Source: Terriglobus albidus (GTDB lineage Bacteria > Acidobacteriota > Terriglobia > Terriglobales > Acidobacteriaceae). From it: a stretch of 64,000 nucleotides of DNA. Where the stretch lies: positions 5,208,001-5,272,000 of the forward strand of contig NZ_CP042806.1 of NCBI RefSeq assembly GCF_008000815.1, given 5' to 3'. Positions 45,952-54,198 of this stretch are shown here, one piece after another; within the stretch, counting starts at the first letter, position 1, and every line of letters begins with the position of its first letter. The notes beneath the pieces are model-generated. The model had not been told where the DNA came from, ran no database searches, and worked only from the letters and a program-made list of their open reading frames with translations. A program made the position numbers and the translations under genes.

Positions 45952-46638
45952 ATGTCGAACTGCCAGAACTGCCCCCAAGCCGGAAAACATCCATTTTGTG
46001 GGCTTGGTTCTCAAGCCCGCGCCTTCCTCGACGCGAATTCGACAGTCGTAGATTATCCTCGCGGCGCTTCGCTCTTTCACGAAGGAACCTCCAGCGACTC
46101 CGTTTATATGCTCTGCTCCGGGCGCGTGAAGATCACAGCCAGCTCATCCGAAGGAAAAACGGCAATCCTCCGCATTGCCTCCGCCGGCGACGTCGTCGGA
46201 CTTAGCGCGGCACTTAACAAAACTTCCTATGAGACCAGTGCGGAAGCGATCGAACCCTGCAAGATCAGAATTCTGCAGAACCGGCTGCTGATGCAACTAC
46301 TCACTCAATTTGGCGACGCGTCGATGGCTGCCACAAGCATGATTGCCCAGCACTACCGGGCCGCGTTCCAGGAGATCCGGCGGATCGCCCTTCCTGACAG
46401 TCCGGCGGGCCGCGTTGCACGCCTCATTCTCGACTGGGCGGAGAGCGGACGTACGATGCCGGCGTCGACCATCACAATCCCTTTGACGCATGAGGAGCTG
46501 GCTTCCATGACCGCGACAACACGTGAGACCGTGACTCGCACCCTGAGCCGCTTCCGCAGGGAAAAGCTCATCGCAACCAAAGGAATCTCGCTTACGATTC
46601 TGCAGCCCGCCCAGCTCCGGCAACTCTGTGCATGCTGA
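45952..46638 (+). CDS. CRP/FNR-family regulator with FNR-like cysteines and CRP-like DNA-recognition helix
   Basis: 228 residues from ATG 45952 (AAGGAG upstream). The N-terminus MSNCQNCPQAGKHPFC gives C4, C7 and C16, and C103 in EPCKIRIL aligns with the central cysteine of FNR; together they could hold a [4Fe-4S] cluster. The cyclic-nucleotide-like barrel spans about 25-130. The C-terminal HTH reads THEELASMTATTRETVTRTL: R191, E192 and R196 match the CRP residues that read GTGA, where FNR has V-E-x-x-S-R for TTGA. Five GTGA/TCAC sites nearby fit. The spacing C-x2-C-x8-C is longer than E. coli FNR (C-x2-C-x5-C), so cluster binding is inference. Confidence 0.88.
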   Translation: MSNCQNCPQAGKHPFCGLGSQARAFLDANSTVVDYPRGASLFHEGTSSDSVYMLCSGRVKITASSSEGKTAILRIASAGDVVGLSAALNKTSYETSAEAIEPCKIRILQNRLLMQLLTQFGDASMAATSMIAQHYRAAFQEIRRIALPDSPAGRVARLILDWAESGRTMPASTITIPLTHEELASMTATTRETVTRTLSRFRREKLIATKGISLTILQPAQLRQLCAC

Positions 46639-48230
46639 CGGAACGCGAGAAAGCAGATTCAAACCGGGTTATGCTCTTCCGGATTTTGCCAATTCTGGTT
46701 TGCCTGCTCCTGCCGGCGGCGAAAAGTGCCACTGCCTCCTGCGTACCTAACCTCACGCTTTCACTGCCCATCCAGCAGGAGCTGGTACACGGACTGGTAG
46801 CGGACACGCCTGTCGCCGCCTTCTACCGGCGATGCCAGTTTGCCCTGGCATGGAATCAGGGGGGACATCCCACCGTTCAGGCCCGGACACTTGCGGCTCA
46901 GATACAACGAGCACCTGAATATGGACTCAGGACCGCGGACTATCCACTGCCCACAAACGTTACCGTACCGGACCAGTTTGATGTGGAGTTCACAGCCGCG
47001 GTGCTTCGCTTTGCCCACGATCTTCGATGTGGCCGGCTCACACCTGCACGAGCTAAAGCCGATATCGCTGACACCTGCACGGGCTTCGATCTCATCGGAT
47101 TTGTCTGGAATCTTGCCTGTTCGGACCAACCTGCGATGCAGATCGAAAGTCTGGAACCGGACGCACCTGGATATCGGCGAACCAAGGCTGCACTGCAACT
47201 GCTCCTTCAGAGAAGTGGCGTCAGCGTTGCTCTTTTGCCTCCGTTCTCTCGCACACTGGCTGCCGACGACACCCCCTCACTCCGAACAGCCCTTCTGCAA
47301 AGAATGACTCTGGAACTCGGCGACTTTGCTGAAGGTGCAGCCGCAGCCACTCCCTCCCTCTTTTCAGTGGCAATGCAGACCTACCAGGAACAGCACGGCC
47401 TCGCTACGACCGGCAAACTCGATCAACCGACATATACGGCGCTCTCCATCCCACTGTCGGAACGGGTGGAACAACTCGGCCTGACCCTCGAACGGTGGCG
47501 GTGGACAGCGCGGTCCTTCGATCGTCCTCCAATCGTGGTTAACATTCCTGAGTTCCGCCTCCGTGCCTACGATGACCGCATGAATATCCGTTTCTCGATG
47601 AAGGTCATCGTCGGAGGCGCATATCGGCGGCAGACACCGGTCTTTGAAAACAGAATCGCCGCGGTCGAGTTTCGCCCATACTGGAACGTTCCTCCGAGTA
47701 TTCAGCGCAATGAGATTCTTCCTGCGGAAAAACGCAGCCCGGGATATCTGGCAAGGCACAACTTCGAAGTTGTGCGTAGCCCGAACGGATCCACTCGGAT
47801 CCGTCAACGTCCCGGCGAAGAAAATGCCCTTGGACTCATCAAGTTCTCGCTGCCGAATGTTCACAACGTCTATCTGCACGACACGCCCAAGCCTGAATTA
47901 TTCGAGAGAGTTCGCCGCGATTTCAGCCATGGGTGTATTCGCATTGAAAAACCGGATGAGCTGGCTGTCTGGGTTCTGCGCGACCAGGATAACTGGCCCC
48001 TGCAGCGGGTACAGGATGCGATGCACGGAAATACCAGTTTTTCGGTGAAGCTGTCGCAATCAATTCCGATTCTGATTGTTTATGGAACGGGCTTCGCGGC
48101 GGAGAATGGACGAGTTTACTTTCTCAACGATCTTTACGGCGAAGATAAGAGACTGATCCATCTTCTCCAGGATGTAACCGATCAACGTTTGGCGGAGAAT
48201 TCCACTCTCTCGGCGATATTTGCCATGTGA
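46632..48230 (+). CDS. L,D-transpeptidase, YcbB/LdtD-like
   Basis: 532 residues from ATG 46632, which overlaps the FNR-like stop by 7 bases; ATG 46671 would give a more compact signal peptide (MLFRILPILVCLLLPAAKSA). A peptidoglycan-binding-like domain (about 235-290, QTYQEQHGLATTGKLDQPTY) precedes the YkuD catalytic domain. The active cysteine is C435 in SHGCIRIEKPDEL, with the histidine of YLHDTPKPELF before it. It makes 3-3 cross-links in peptidoglycan, a form associated with stationary or stressed cells. Coupling to the FNR-like gene suggests wall remodelling under the same signal. Confidence 0.92.
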   Translation: MLTEREKADSNRVMLFRILPILVCLLLPAAKSATASCVPNLTLSLPIQQELVHGLVADTPVAAFYRRCQFALAWNQGGHPTVQARTLAAQIQRAPEYGLRTADYPLPTNVTVPDQFDVEFTAAVLRFAHDLRCGRLTPARAKADIADTCTGFDLIGFVWNLACSDQPAMQIESLEPDAPGYRRTKAALQLLLQRSGVSVALLPPFSRTLAADDTPSLRTALLQRMTLELGDFAEGAAAATPSLFSVAMQTYQEQHGLATTGKLDQPTYTALSIPLSERVEQLGLTLERWRWTARSFDRPPIVVNIPEFRLRAYDDRMNIRFSMKVIVGGAYRRQTPVFENRIAAVEFRPYWNVPPSIQRNEILPAEKRSPGYLARHNFEVVRSPNGSTRIRQRPGEENALGLIKFSLPNVHNVYLHDTPKPELFERVRRDFSHGCIRIEKPDELAVWVLRDQDNWPLQRVQDAMHGNTSFSVKLSQSIPILIVYGTGFAAENGRVYFLNDLYGEDKRLIHLLQDVTDQRLAENSTLSAIFAM

Positions 48231-48239
48231 CAAACCAAC

Positions 48240-50753
48240 ATGACAGAAACAGACATCGAACACGAGTGGGCAGGCTTAACCAGCGCTGAAGCCGAGACAC
48301 GCCTCGCACAGTATGGATTCAACGAGCCTGCAGGAGAGAAACAGCAGCATTGGGTTCTCCAGTTCCTCAAACTCTTCCTGCAGCCTCTCCCGCTCATTCT
48401 GCTGATAGCAGCTTGTATCTCTTCATTTATCGGACAATTGCTGGATGCTTCCATCATCGCCGTAATGGTCACGGCAAGCGCCATTGTTGACTTCTACCAG
48501 ACATATCGATCCCAGGTCTCCATGGAAAAATTGCGCCGGCTGGTCGCACCGACGGGGACGGTCCTGCGCGATGGAGCGTGGGTTGAGCTGGATCGCCGAA
48601 ACATTGTTCCAGGAGATGTAGTTAGGATGGCTGCCGGTGACCTGGTTCCCGCCGACTGCACGTTACTGGAAGTCTGTAATCTCTACGTGCAGGAGGCCGT
48701 CCTCACAGGCGAGTCGCTGCCTTCAGTAAAGGCAGCGGCATCCGACACCCGGAATAAACGACTCAATCAGGTTTATCTCGGGACCTCGATCGCGAGCGGG
48801 TCAGCCATCGCCTCTGTTGTAAAGACCGGGGCTGCCACTGAGTTTGGCGAAATAGCGCAACAATTGTCGGCAACGCAGGAAGAGACTGATTTTGATCGGG
48901 GCCTGCGGCAGTTTGCCCTGCTCATCAGCCGGGTTGTCCTCTTCCTCGTACTGTTTGTCTTGCTCGCGAATCTAGCCGTTCATCGCAGCGCTTTTGAGTC
49001 ACTGCTCTTTGCCGTAGCCCTTGCGGTCGGGTTAACACCCGAGCTGCTTCCAGTACTCACGTCCATCACCCTGGCAAAGGCAGCGATACAGTTGGCGCAG
49101 AAAGATGTGATCGTAAAGCACCTCTCCGCCATTCAGAATCTGGGAAGTATCGACATTCTTTGCAGTGACAAGACCGGCACACTCACTCTCGGCGAGATGC
49201 ATGTCTTTCAATCGCTTGACTACAGCGGAGTAGAAGCTCCGGAGCCGTTGCGCACCGCGAAGCTTAACAGCCTGTTTGAGGCAGGTGTTCATAGCCCGCT
49301 GGACGCAGCGATTCTGGAGGCGCCGCCCCCCGCCGGCGAGGCAGCAACAAACGAAGACTGGGAGAAGCTTGACGAGCTCCCCTTCGATTTCGAGCGCCGT
49401 CGCCTGTCGATCGTCCTCAGCAATCGTCAAGAGATCCGCCTCATCTGCAAAGGAGCCCCGGAGGGTCTACTTCCGCTCTGCACAAGCGTGGGCGTAGCAG
49501 GACATCCAGTCCCCTTAACTCCCGAGGCGCGAAAGACTGCAGAACGGACCCTCGTGAGACTGGCAGACGATGGCCTCCGGGTCCTCGCTGTCGCAGAACG
49601 AGGAATACCATCGAAGCCTCATTACGTCCCCTCCGACGAGTGCGATCTTACACTGGTCGGTTTCCTTACCTTCACAGATCCGGTCCGCCCGGACGCTGCA
49701 GGCGCCATTCAGGAACTCGCCGAAGATGGCGTCGCCGTAAAGATCATCACCGGTGACAACGCGGATGTCGCAAAACATCTATGTCAACAAATTGATTTCG
49801 ATACAGGTGAGGTTCTCCTTGGAGACGATCTGGATCGCATGACCGATACGGCTCTCGCCATCCGGGCCGAAAAGTCGAACCTTTTTGCTCGTGTCTCACC
49901 CGCCCAAAAAAGCCGCATCCTCCGGGCGCTCCGCTCGCGAGGCCACGTGGTGGGGTTCATCGGGGACGGAATCAATGATGCGCCTTCCCTCCGCGCTGCA
50001 GACATTGGAATTGCCGCTCCTCACGCCGTCGACGTAGCCCGGGCTGCCGCTGACATCATTCTCCTCACCCCCGGTTACAGCATTCTGCACCAGGGAATCA
50101 GGTCAGGGCGCAACGCCTTCGGCAACGTCATGAAATACCTCATGATGGGCACCAGTTCCAACTTCGGCAACGTATTAAGCATGGCCGTCGCAGCCGTCAT
50201 GCTGCCCTTCCTCCCCATGTCTCCTACCCAGGTATTGTTGAATAATTTCCTCTACGACATGTCCCAGATCCCAATCCCCACTGATAACGTAGATCCGGAA
50301 TACTCCGCTGTTCCGCGGTCATGGGATATGACATTAATCCGCCGCTTCATGCTGCTGGCCGGTCCTATCAGCTCTATCTTCGATGTCGTGACCTTCTATG
50401 TGCTTCTGCACTTCATGCATGCAGGTGAAACAGAGTTTCACACGGGCTGGTTCATCGAATCTCTGTTTACCCAGATCATGGTGCTGCTTGTCATCAGAAC
50501 TACCAAGGCTCCCTGGAGGAGCCGGCCGAGCCGGCCGTTGGCGATCAGCATGCTCGCAGTTCTGGTCATTGGATTTCTACTGCCGGTATCCCCTGCCGCT
50601 GGGTATCTAGGTTTTACGCCACTCCCGGGGGGATATTATCTCTTTCTGCTGGTGACGATTACGCTCTATCTGGGCATGGTCGAAGCCGCAAAGCGCTGGC
50701 TGCTCGCTCCGGCATCGCGGCGTCTGCCGCGAGCTGCAGTCTCTCAGGCCTGA
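48240..50753 (+). CDS. mgtA: P-type Mg2+-transporting ATPase, MgtA-like (P3B)
   Basis: 837 residues, about 60 shorter than enterobacterial MgtA, mainly at the N-terminus. Phospho-acceptor D310 lies in DILCSDKTGTLT, preceded by VGLTPELLPVLTSITLAKAA and IVKHLSAIQNLG, and the hinge is FIGDGINDAPSLRAADIGIA. The C-terminal block NNFLYDMSQIPIPTDNVDPE and then GPISSIFDVVTFYVLL is typical of the Mg2+ branch and separates it from Ca2+ pumps. It starts 9 bases after the transpeptidase gene, so it is in the fnr-ldt-mgtA operon. It converges on a decayed phosphotransacetylase. Confidence 0.9.
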   Translation: MTETDIEHEWAGLTSAEAETRLAQYGFNEPAGEKQQHWVLQFLKLFLQPLPLILLIAACISSFIGQLLDASIIAVMVTASAIVDFYQTYRSQVSMEKLRRLVAPTGTVLRDGAWVELDRRNIVPGDVVRMAAGDLVPADCTLLEVCNLYVQEAVLTGESLPSVKAAASDTRNKRLNQVYLGTSIASGSAIASVVKTGAATEFGEIAQQLSATQEETDFDRGLRQFALLISRVVLFLVLFVLLANLAVHRSAFESLLFAVALAVGLTPELLPVLTSITLAKAAIQLAQKDVIVKHLSAIQNLGSIDILCSDKTGTLTLGEMHVFQSLDYSGVEAPEPLRTAKLNSLFEAGVHSPLDAAILEAPPPAGEAATNEDWEKLDELPFDFERRRLSIVLSNRQEIRLICKGAPEGLLPLCTSVGVAGHPVPLTPEARKTAERTLVRLADDGLRVLAVAERGIPSKPHYVPSDECDLTLVGFLTFTDPVRPDAAGAIQELAEDGVAVKIITGDNADVAKHLCQQIDFDTGEVLLGDDLDRMTDTALAIRAEKSNLFARVSPAQKSRILRALRSRGHVVGFIGDGINDAPSLRAADIGIAAPHAVDVARAAADIILLTPGYSILHQGIRSGRNAFGNVMKYLMMGTSSNFGNVLSMAVAAVMLPFLPMSPTQVLLNNFLYDMSQIPIPTDNVDPEYSAVPRSWDMTLIRRFMLLAGPISSIFDVVTFYVLLHFMHAGETEFHTGWFIESLFTQIMVLLVIRTTKAPWRSRPSRPLAISMLAVLVIGFLLPVSPAAGYLGFTPLPGGYYLFLLVTITLYLGMVEAAKRWLLAPASRRLPRAAVSQA

Positions 50754-50754
50754 C

Positions 50755-51213
50755 AGTTCGAGGTGGCGCGACGAGGATTGATGCCTGTGTCTGCCTGTCA
50801 CCATACCCGATTCGTCAGCAAGGACTGCATGCATGAAAGCATCGGTATGCAGACTTCCTTTCATCAGGGCTTCCGCTTCATCCCGGTGGCACCAACTCAC
50901 ATGCGAGAGCTGCCGCGCTCTCCGGGGTGTCGGCTTCGATGATTGCGAGGTCTTCCTCGTCGACTGATAGCTGAGCTGCCAGTTTCCGCAATGTGCAGCG
51001 AGGACCTATGAGTAATGGGCGGATCAGGCGTCTTCGCTCCGCCTCTAACGCTCCAGCCAGCGCCTCGAGACTGCAGGGCCAGCAGACCGCCATCGATAGA
51101 GGTTCCCGTTCCTGCGCACAGCGCAGGATTCTATCGAAGAAAACCGAGGTTGGAGAGAGCAACTCCGTAGTATTCATATACGCCATGTAGGATCGACCTC
51201 CTGCGATATTCAT
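50755..51213 (-). pseudogene. Phosphotransacetylase remnant, frameshifted and 3'-truncated
   Basis: The first frame (51213-50878) reads FFDRILRCAQEREPLSMAVC, then LEALAGALEAERRRLIRPLL and IGPRCTLRKLAAQL, the N-terminal part of Pta/Ptb-like enzymes, and stops after ACELVPPG. One base over, the next frame continues RDEAEALMKGSLHTDAFMHA, the family's well-known internal motif, so about one extra base near 50885 broke the gene. Homology then fades before the MgtA stop, and the catalytic C-terminal half (another 150-200 residues) is missing. It overlaps the alcohol dehydrogenase stop by ATGA (51210-51213). Confidence 0.75.
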
Positions 51214-52247
51214 TGTTCGCTGGAGGCAATTTCCATGACGATACGGCCATCGATCTTACCTGCCTTCATTTGATCGAAGATGTTGTTGATGTCTTCGAGT
51301 GCTGCGGTCTTATAGGTAGCCTCGACCCTGCCCTCCGCGGCAAAGCTCAGGCTCTCGGCCAGATCGCTGCGAGTGCCTACGATGGAGCCGCGCAATGTCT
51401 TTCGATTGAGCACCAGGTCAAAGATCGATACCGGAAAATCCCCCGGCGGCAGGCCGGTGAGAGACATGATTCCCTTCCGTCTGAGCAGGCTCGTCGCAAA
51501 CGAGAAGGCCTTTGGAGAGACCGCGGTAACGAGCACACCATGTGCTCCTCCGCCGGTTGCATCGATGATGCGCTCCGCGGCGCCTTCCGATCCTGCGTTG
51601 ATCGCAAAATCAGCGCCCAGCTTCATCGCCAGATTCAGCTTGTCCTCGGCGACGTCAACCGCGGCAACATGTAACCCCATTGCTTTGGCATACTGCACTG
51701 CCATGTGACCCAACCCGCCAATGCCGGAGATCACCACCCACTGTCCAGGACGGGTCTCCGTTTCTTTCAGCCCCTTGTAAACCGTCACACCGGCGCAAAG
51801 AATTGGGGCAATGGAATTGAAGTCTATATTCGCCGGAAGATGAGCTGTGTAGCCTGGGTCAACGAGAACATATTCAGCGAAGCTTCCATTCACCGAATAG
51901 CCGGTATTCTTTTGCTGTTTGCAGAGAGTCTCCCATCCAGTCAGACAGAACTCACAGGCGCCACAGGCACTATGGAGCCAGGGAACGCCTACACGGTCGC
52001 CTTCTTTTACCGTTTTGACTCCGGCGCCCACTTTCACAATGACACCAGCGCCTTCGTGGCCAGGGATAAATGGAGGAGCAGGCTTAACAGGCCAATCGCC
52101 CATAGCGGCATGCAGATCGGTGTGACATACTCCCGTCGACATGACTTTCATCAACGCCTGTCCGGGACCGACCTCCGGTACCTGAACCTCTCGGATGTCA
52201 AGCGGCTTTCCAAACTCAGTGACGACCGCTGCTTTCATCTTTGCCAT
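51210..52247 (-). CDS. adhP: Zinc-dependent alcohol dehydrogenase, AdhP type
   Basis: 345 residues. Catalytic zinc ligands are C41 and H64/E65 (GVCHTDLH, PGHEGAG) with C151; the structural zinc site is C95, C98, C101 and C109 (CGACEFCLTGWETLC). The NAD loop GIGGLG lies at 175-180. It interconverts primary alcohols and aldehydes with NAD(H) and can oxidise or form ethanol under low oxygen. It was in an operon with the now broken phosphotransacetylase, an arrangement seen in fermentative stress clusters. No clear CRP-type site lies in its own upstream gap (52248-52405). Confidence 0.93.
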   Translation of the reverse strand: MAKMKAAVVTEFGKPLDIREVQVPEVGPGQALMKVMSTGVCHTDLHAAMGDWPVKPAPPFIPGHEGAGVIVKVGAGVKTVKEGDRVGVPWLHSACGACEFCLTGWETLCKQQKNTGYSVNGSFAEYVLVDPGYTAHLPANIDFNSIAPILCAGVTVYKGLKETETRPGQWVVISGIGGLGHMAVQYAKAMGLHVAAVDVAEDKLNLAMKLGADFAINAGSEGAAERIIDATGGGAHGVLVTAVSPKAFSFATSLLRRKGIMSLTGLPPGDFPVSIFDLVLNRKTLRGSIVGTRSDLAESLSFAAEGRVEATYKTAALEDINNIFDQMKAGKIDGRIVMEIASSEQ

Positions 52248-52405
52248 TGAGAACGCCTTTCCATGTATGGGGTCTCCCGAATACCACGGGCATTTTCAGC
52301 TTGCCTCTATCCAGCTAACATCGTGAACGCCAAACAATCCCGCTCGCCGCGATCGCCGGCCAGTAGAGGTATTGGGCGAAGAGCGACGAGCGGGCGATTG
52401 GATCT

Positions 52406-52834
52406 TCAATGGCCTTTATGGTGGGCATGTGCGGCCGGCTGGCTCTTTTCCATGTGTAGCCGATCGCCGGTTGGGCGGGAGTTCCAGATCCGCCGCGCTA
52501 CTTCTATTGCATTCGATGCATTCTCCCGTGGATGCCGGCTTTCAGCAGCTACCCGGGGAGTTCTGTTGTTCGCTGGTGCCGGTTGCCAATACCAGGGCGT
52601 GTGCTGTGATGGTATGTGCTCCGGCATCACATATTCCGATATCTCTATGCGGGGCTGCACCTGTTCCCCAGTAGGACGCCAGCACTGAACCACATACTTC
52701 GGTGTGCAAGCACTACAGAACCAGATCATCTTTTTTGTCATCCGCTCTTCTTTGGCCGTATCAACAATTTGTAGAGTGCCAGACTGCAGGAACTTCTCCT
52801 GAGCGTCACACCCGGGAATCGCGCATTTCAGCAT
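52406..52834 (-). CDS. Small protein with zinc-ribbon-like cysteines, unknown function
   Basis: 142 residues, not recognised. The N-terminal half has C4 and C9 (KCAIPGC), and then WFCSACTPKYVVQCW, a four-cysteine pattern that could bind zinc. The C-terminal half is polar and His/Pro-rich, ending HAHHKGH. It is supported by the ribosome site GGAGAGGAGGA before ATG 52834 and by a CRP-type site exactly 48 bases upstream, as for the stress genes. The opposite-strand frame has neither. It may be a small regulator or metal-binding protein of the island. Confidence 0.55.
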   Translation of the reverse strand: MLKCAIPGCDAQEKFLQSGTLQIVDTAKEERMTKKMIWFCSACTPKYVVQCWRPTGEQVQPRIEISEYVMPEHIPSQHTPWYWQPAPANNRTPRVAAESRHPRENASNAIEVARRIWNSRPTGDRLHMEKSQPAAHAHHKGH

Positions 52835-52882
52835 GGTCTCCTCCTCTCCATGAGAGCGTTACAGCAGTTGCCGGCAGAGGCA

Positions 52883-52955
52883 GTGATGGAGGTCACAGAC
52901 CTCGATGGAGGTCACAGAGACCTCGATGGAGGTCACAGACCTCGATGGAGGTCAC
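52883..52955 (-). promoter_or_regulatory. CRP-type operator followed by three tandem derivative repeats
   Basis: GTGATGGAGGTCAC (52883-52896) is a full site 48 bases from the zinc-ribbon gene start. The unit GACCTCGATGGAGGTCAC is then repeated three times; the TCAC half-sites begin at 52893, 52912, 52933 and 52952, that is 19, 21 and 19 bases apart. The repeats keep one half-site each and form a second inverted pair GACCTC/GAGGTC. Confidence 0.65.
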
Positions 52956-52961
52956 GGCCCC

Positions 52962-53870
52962 TTACGCCGGAGCCCCTTCTCCCAGGCGTCCATTGACGAC
53001 AAGGATCGGGCACTCCGCATCGTGAATCAGCTTGCTCAATGTGCGCCAGGCTGCGTGATCTCCGAGGGCGCCGTTATGCCGACATCCGGTTAAGATGAGT
53101 TCGGTGCCGCCCAGGTTTGCCGCTCGAAGAATGCGCGGCGCCGCCTGGCCATGATCCACTTGCACGTGTGCCTTGAAGTACATAGCGGCATCGCGAGGCA
53201 GAAGATGCATCAAACGCTCTTCCAAATCTTTGCGAAGCTCCCGCTGAGGCGGACCGACACGATTCACAACATGCATCACGGTAAGCGTCGCCTGCATCGT
53301 CTTCCCCAGAGCGGCGGCATACTGTGCGGCTCGCAACGAACCGAGCTCAAGATCCGCTGCGAACAGGATCGACTGCAGTGAATCGACTCGCCTGGCGTTG
53401 GGACCAACAATCAACACGGGGCATGGCGCCCGGCGAATAAGAGATTCCGCTGAGGAGCCGAACAGCAGCTTATCCAGCCCCTGCGCTCCCCGCGAGCCTG
53501 CAACCACCAGATCGACATGATGCGACCGCACCACCTGTTCGACCTGCAGATCGAGCGGCCCTTCTTCGACACGCGTCATACATGGAATGCGGGCGAGATC
53601 GGGAATCGATTCGACCTCCCGCGCCATCGCCGTTTGAGCCGCTGCCATAGCCGCCTGCCGTGCTTCCATTCCGAGGACGTCGCCATACCGCACCTCCATG
53701 GACGGTAACGCATGCAGCACAAAGATCTCCCCGGCGAACAGCGTGGCCAACCGTACGGCATCCACCAGGGCCATATGCGCCTGTGCCGAAAAGTCAGTCG
53801 TCACGAGTATTCGGCGAAATGAGACGGGAGTTGTCTCCAGGTGGGCTGAGTCGAGGATCATAGTGGCCAT
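52962..53870 (-). CDS. Universal stress protein, two UspA domains
   Basis: 302 residues. Domain 1 (about 18-155) carries the ATP-binding loop GSRGAQGLDKLLFGSSAE; domain 2 (about 160-302) has TGCRHNGALGDHAAWRTLSK and ends CPILVVNG. ATG 53870 is preferred, with AGGAGG ten bases upstream; ATG 53861 is possible. It is a different subfamily from the Usp at 37477. Its CRP-type site lies 50 bases upstream. Likely role is survival under energy or oxygen limitation. Confidence 0.92.
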   Translation of the reverse strand: MATMILDSAHLETTPVSFRRILVTTDFSAQAHMALVDAVRLATLFAGEIFVLHALPSMEVRYGDVLGMEARQAAMAAAQTAMAREVESIPDLARIPCMTRVEEGPLDLQVEQVVRSHHVDLVVAGSRGAQGLDKLLFGSSAESLIRRAPCPVLIVGPNARRVDSLQSILFAADLELGSLRAAQYAAALGKTMQATLTVMHVVNRVGPPQRELRKDLEERLMHLLPRDAAMYFKAHVQVDHGQAAPRILRAANLGGTELILTGCRHNGALGDHAAWRTLSKLIHDAECPILVVNGRLGEGAPA

Positions 53871-53920
53871 GGCAGAGGAACCTCCTGCCCTTATGGTGTG
53901 GAATGAGGATAAATTCTGCG

Positions 53921-53934
53921 GTGACGCCCGTCAC
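53921..53934 (-). promoter_or_regulatory. CRP-type operator of the second universal stress protein
   Basis: GTGACGCCCGTCAC, a perfect 5+5 palindrome with N4 centre. After 22 bases towards the gene comes CACCAT, a weak -10 match with A2, A5 and T6 conserved. Confidence 0.6.
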
Positions 53935-54022
53935 TTATGAGCTGCAAAACTAGCGTGGTGAATCTAGTGCCGGGTACCCATTCATGGGAACCCGAGTGGA
54001 ACACTGGAGCAAAGCTCGAATC

Positions 54023-54172
54023 GGTAGGCGAGGTAGGCTTCAGCCCACGGTCTACACGCCTTAATAGAATCGGGCTTTAGCCCTGGGCCTTCTCAGTCCG
54101 TCAGAAAAGGCCCAGGGCTAAAGCCCATTTCTTGTTAGAGCTAACTACGGTGGACCGAAGCCACCTCTCCCA
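54023..54172. repeat. Nested palindromic intergenic repeat, family A, copy 3
   Basis: Outer arms GAGGTAGGCTTCAGCC (from about 54030) and GACCGAAGCCACCTC (to about 54168) are more diverged than in other copies. The inner pair GGGCTTTAGCCCTGGGCC (54072-54089) and GGCCCAGGGCTAAAGCCC (54109-54126) is perfect, so selection or recent origin preserves the core. No gene is seen in 53935-54198. Confidence 0.75.
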
Positions 54173-54198
54173 ACCGGTTTTAAATCATTCCTCAGCCG

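Noticed and set aside
52263-52688. A cysteine-rich plus-strand frame opposite the zinc-ribbon-like gene
   Set aside because: No ribosome site and no motif. The minus frame has a strong site and a correctly placed CRP-type operator, though neither product is proven.
52883-52955. Short tandem repeats considered as a CRISPR array
   Set aside because: Units of 19-21 bases are directly adjacent with no unique spacers, and no cas gene is present.
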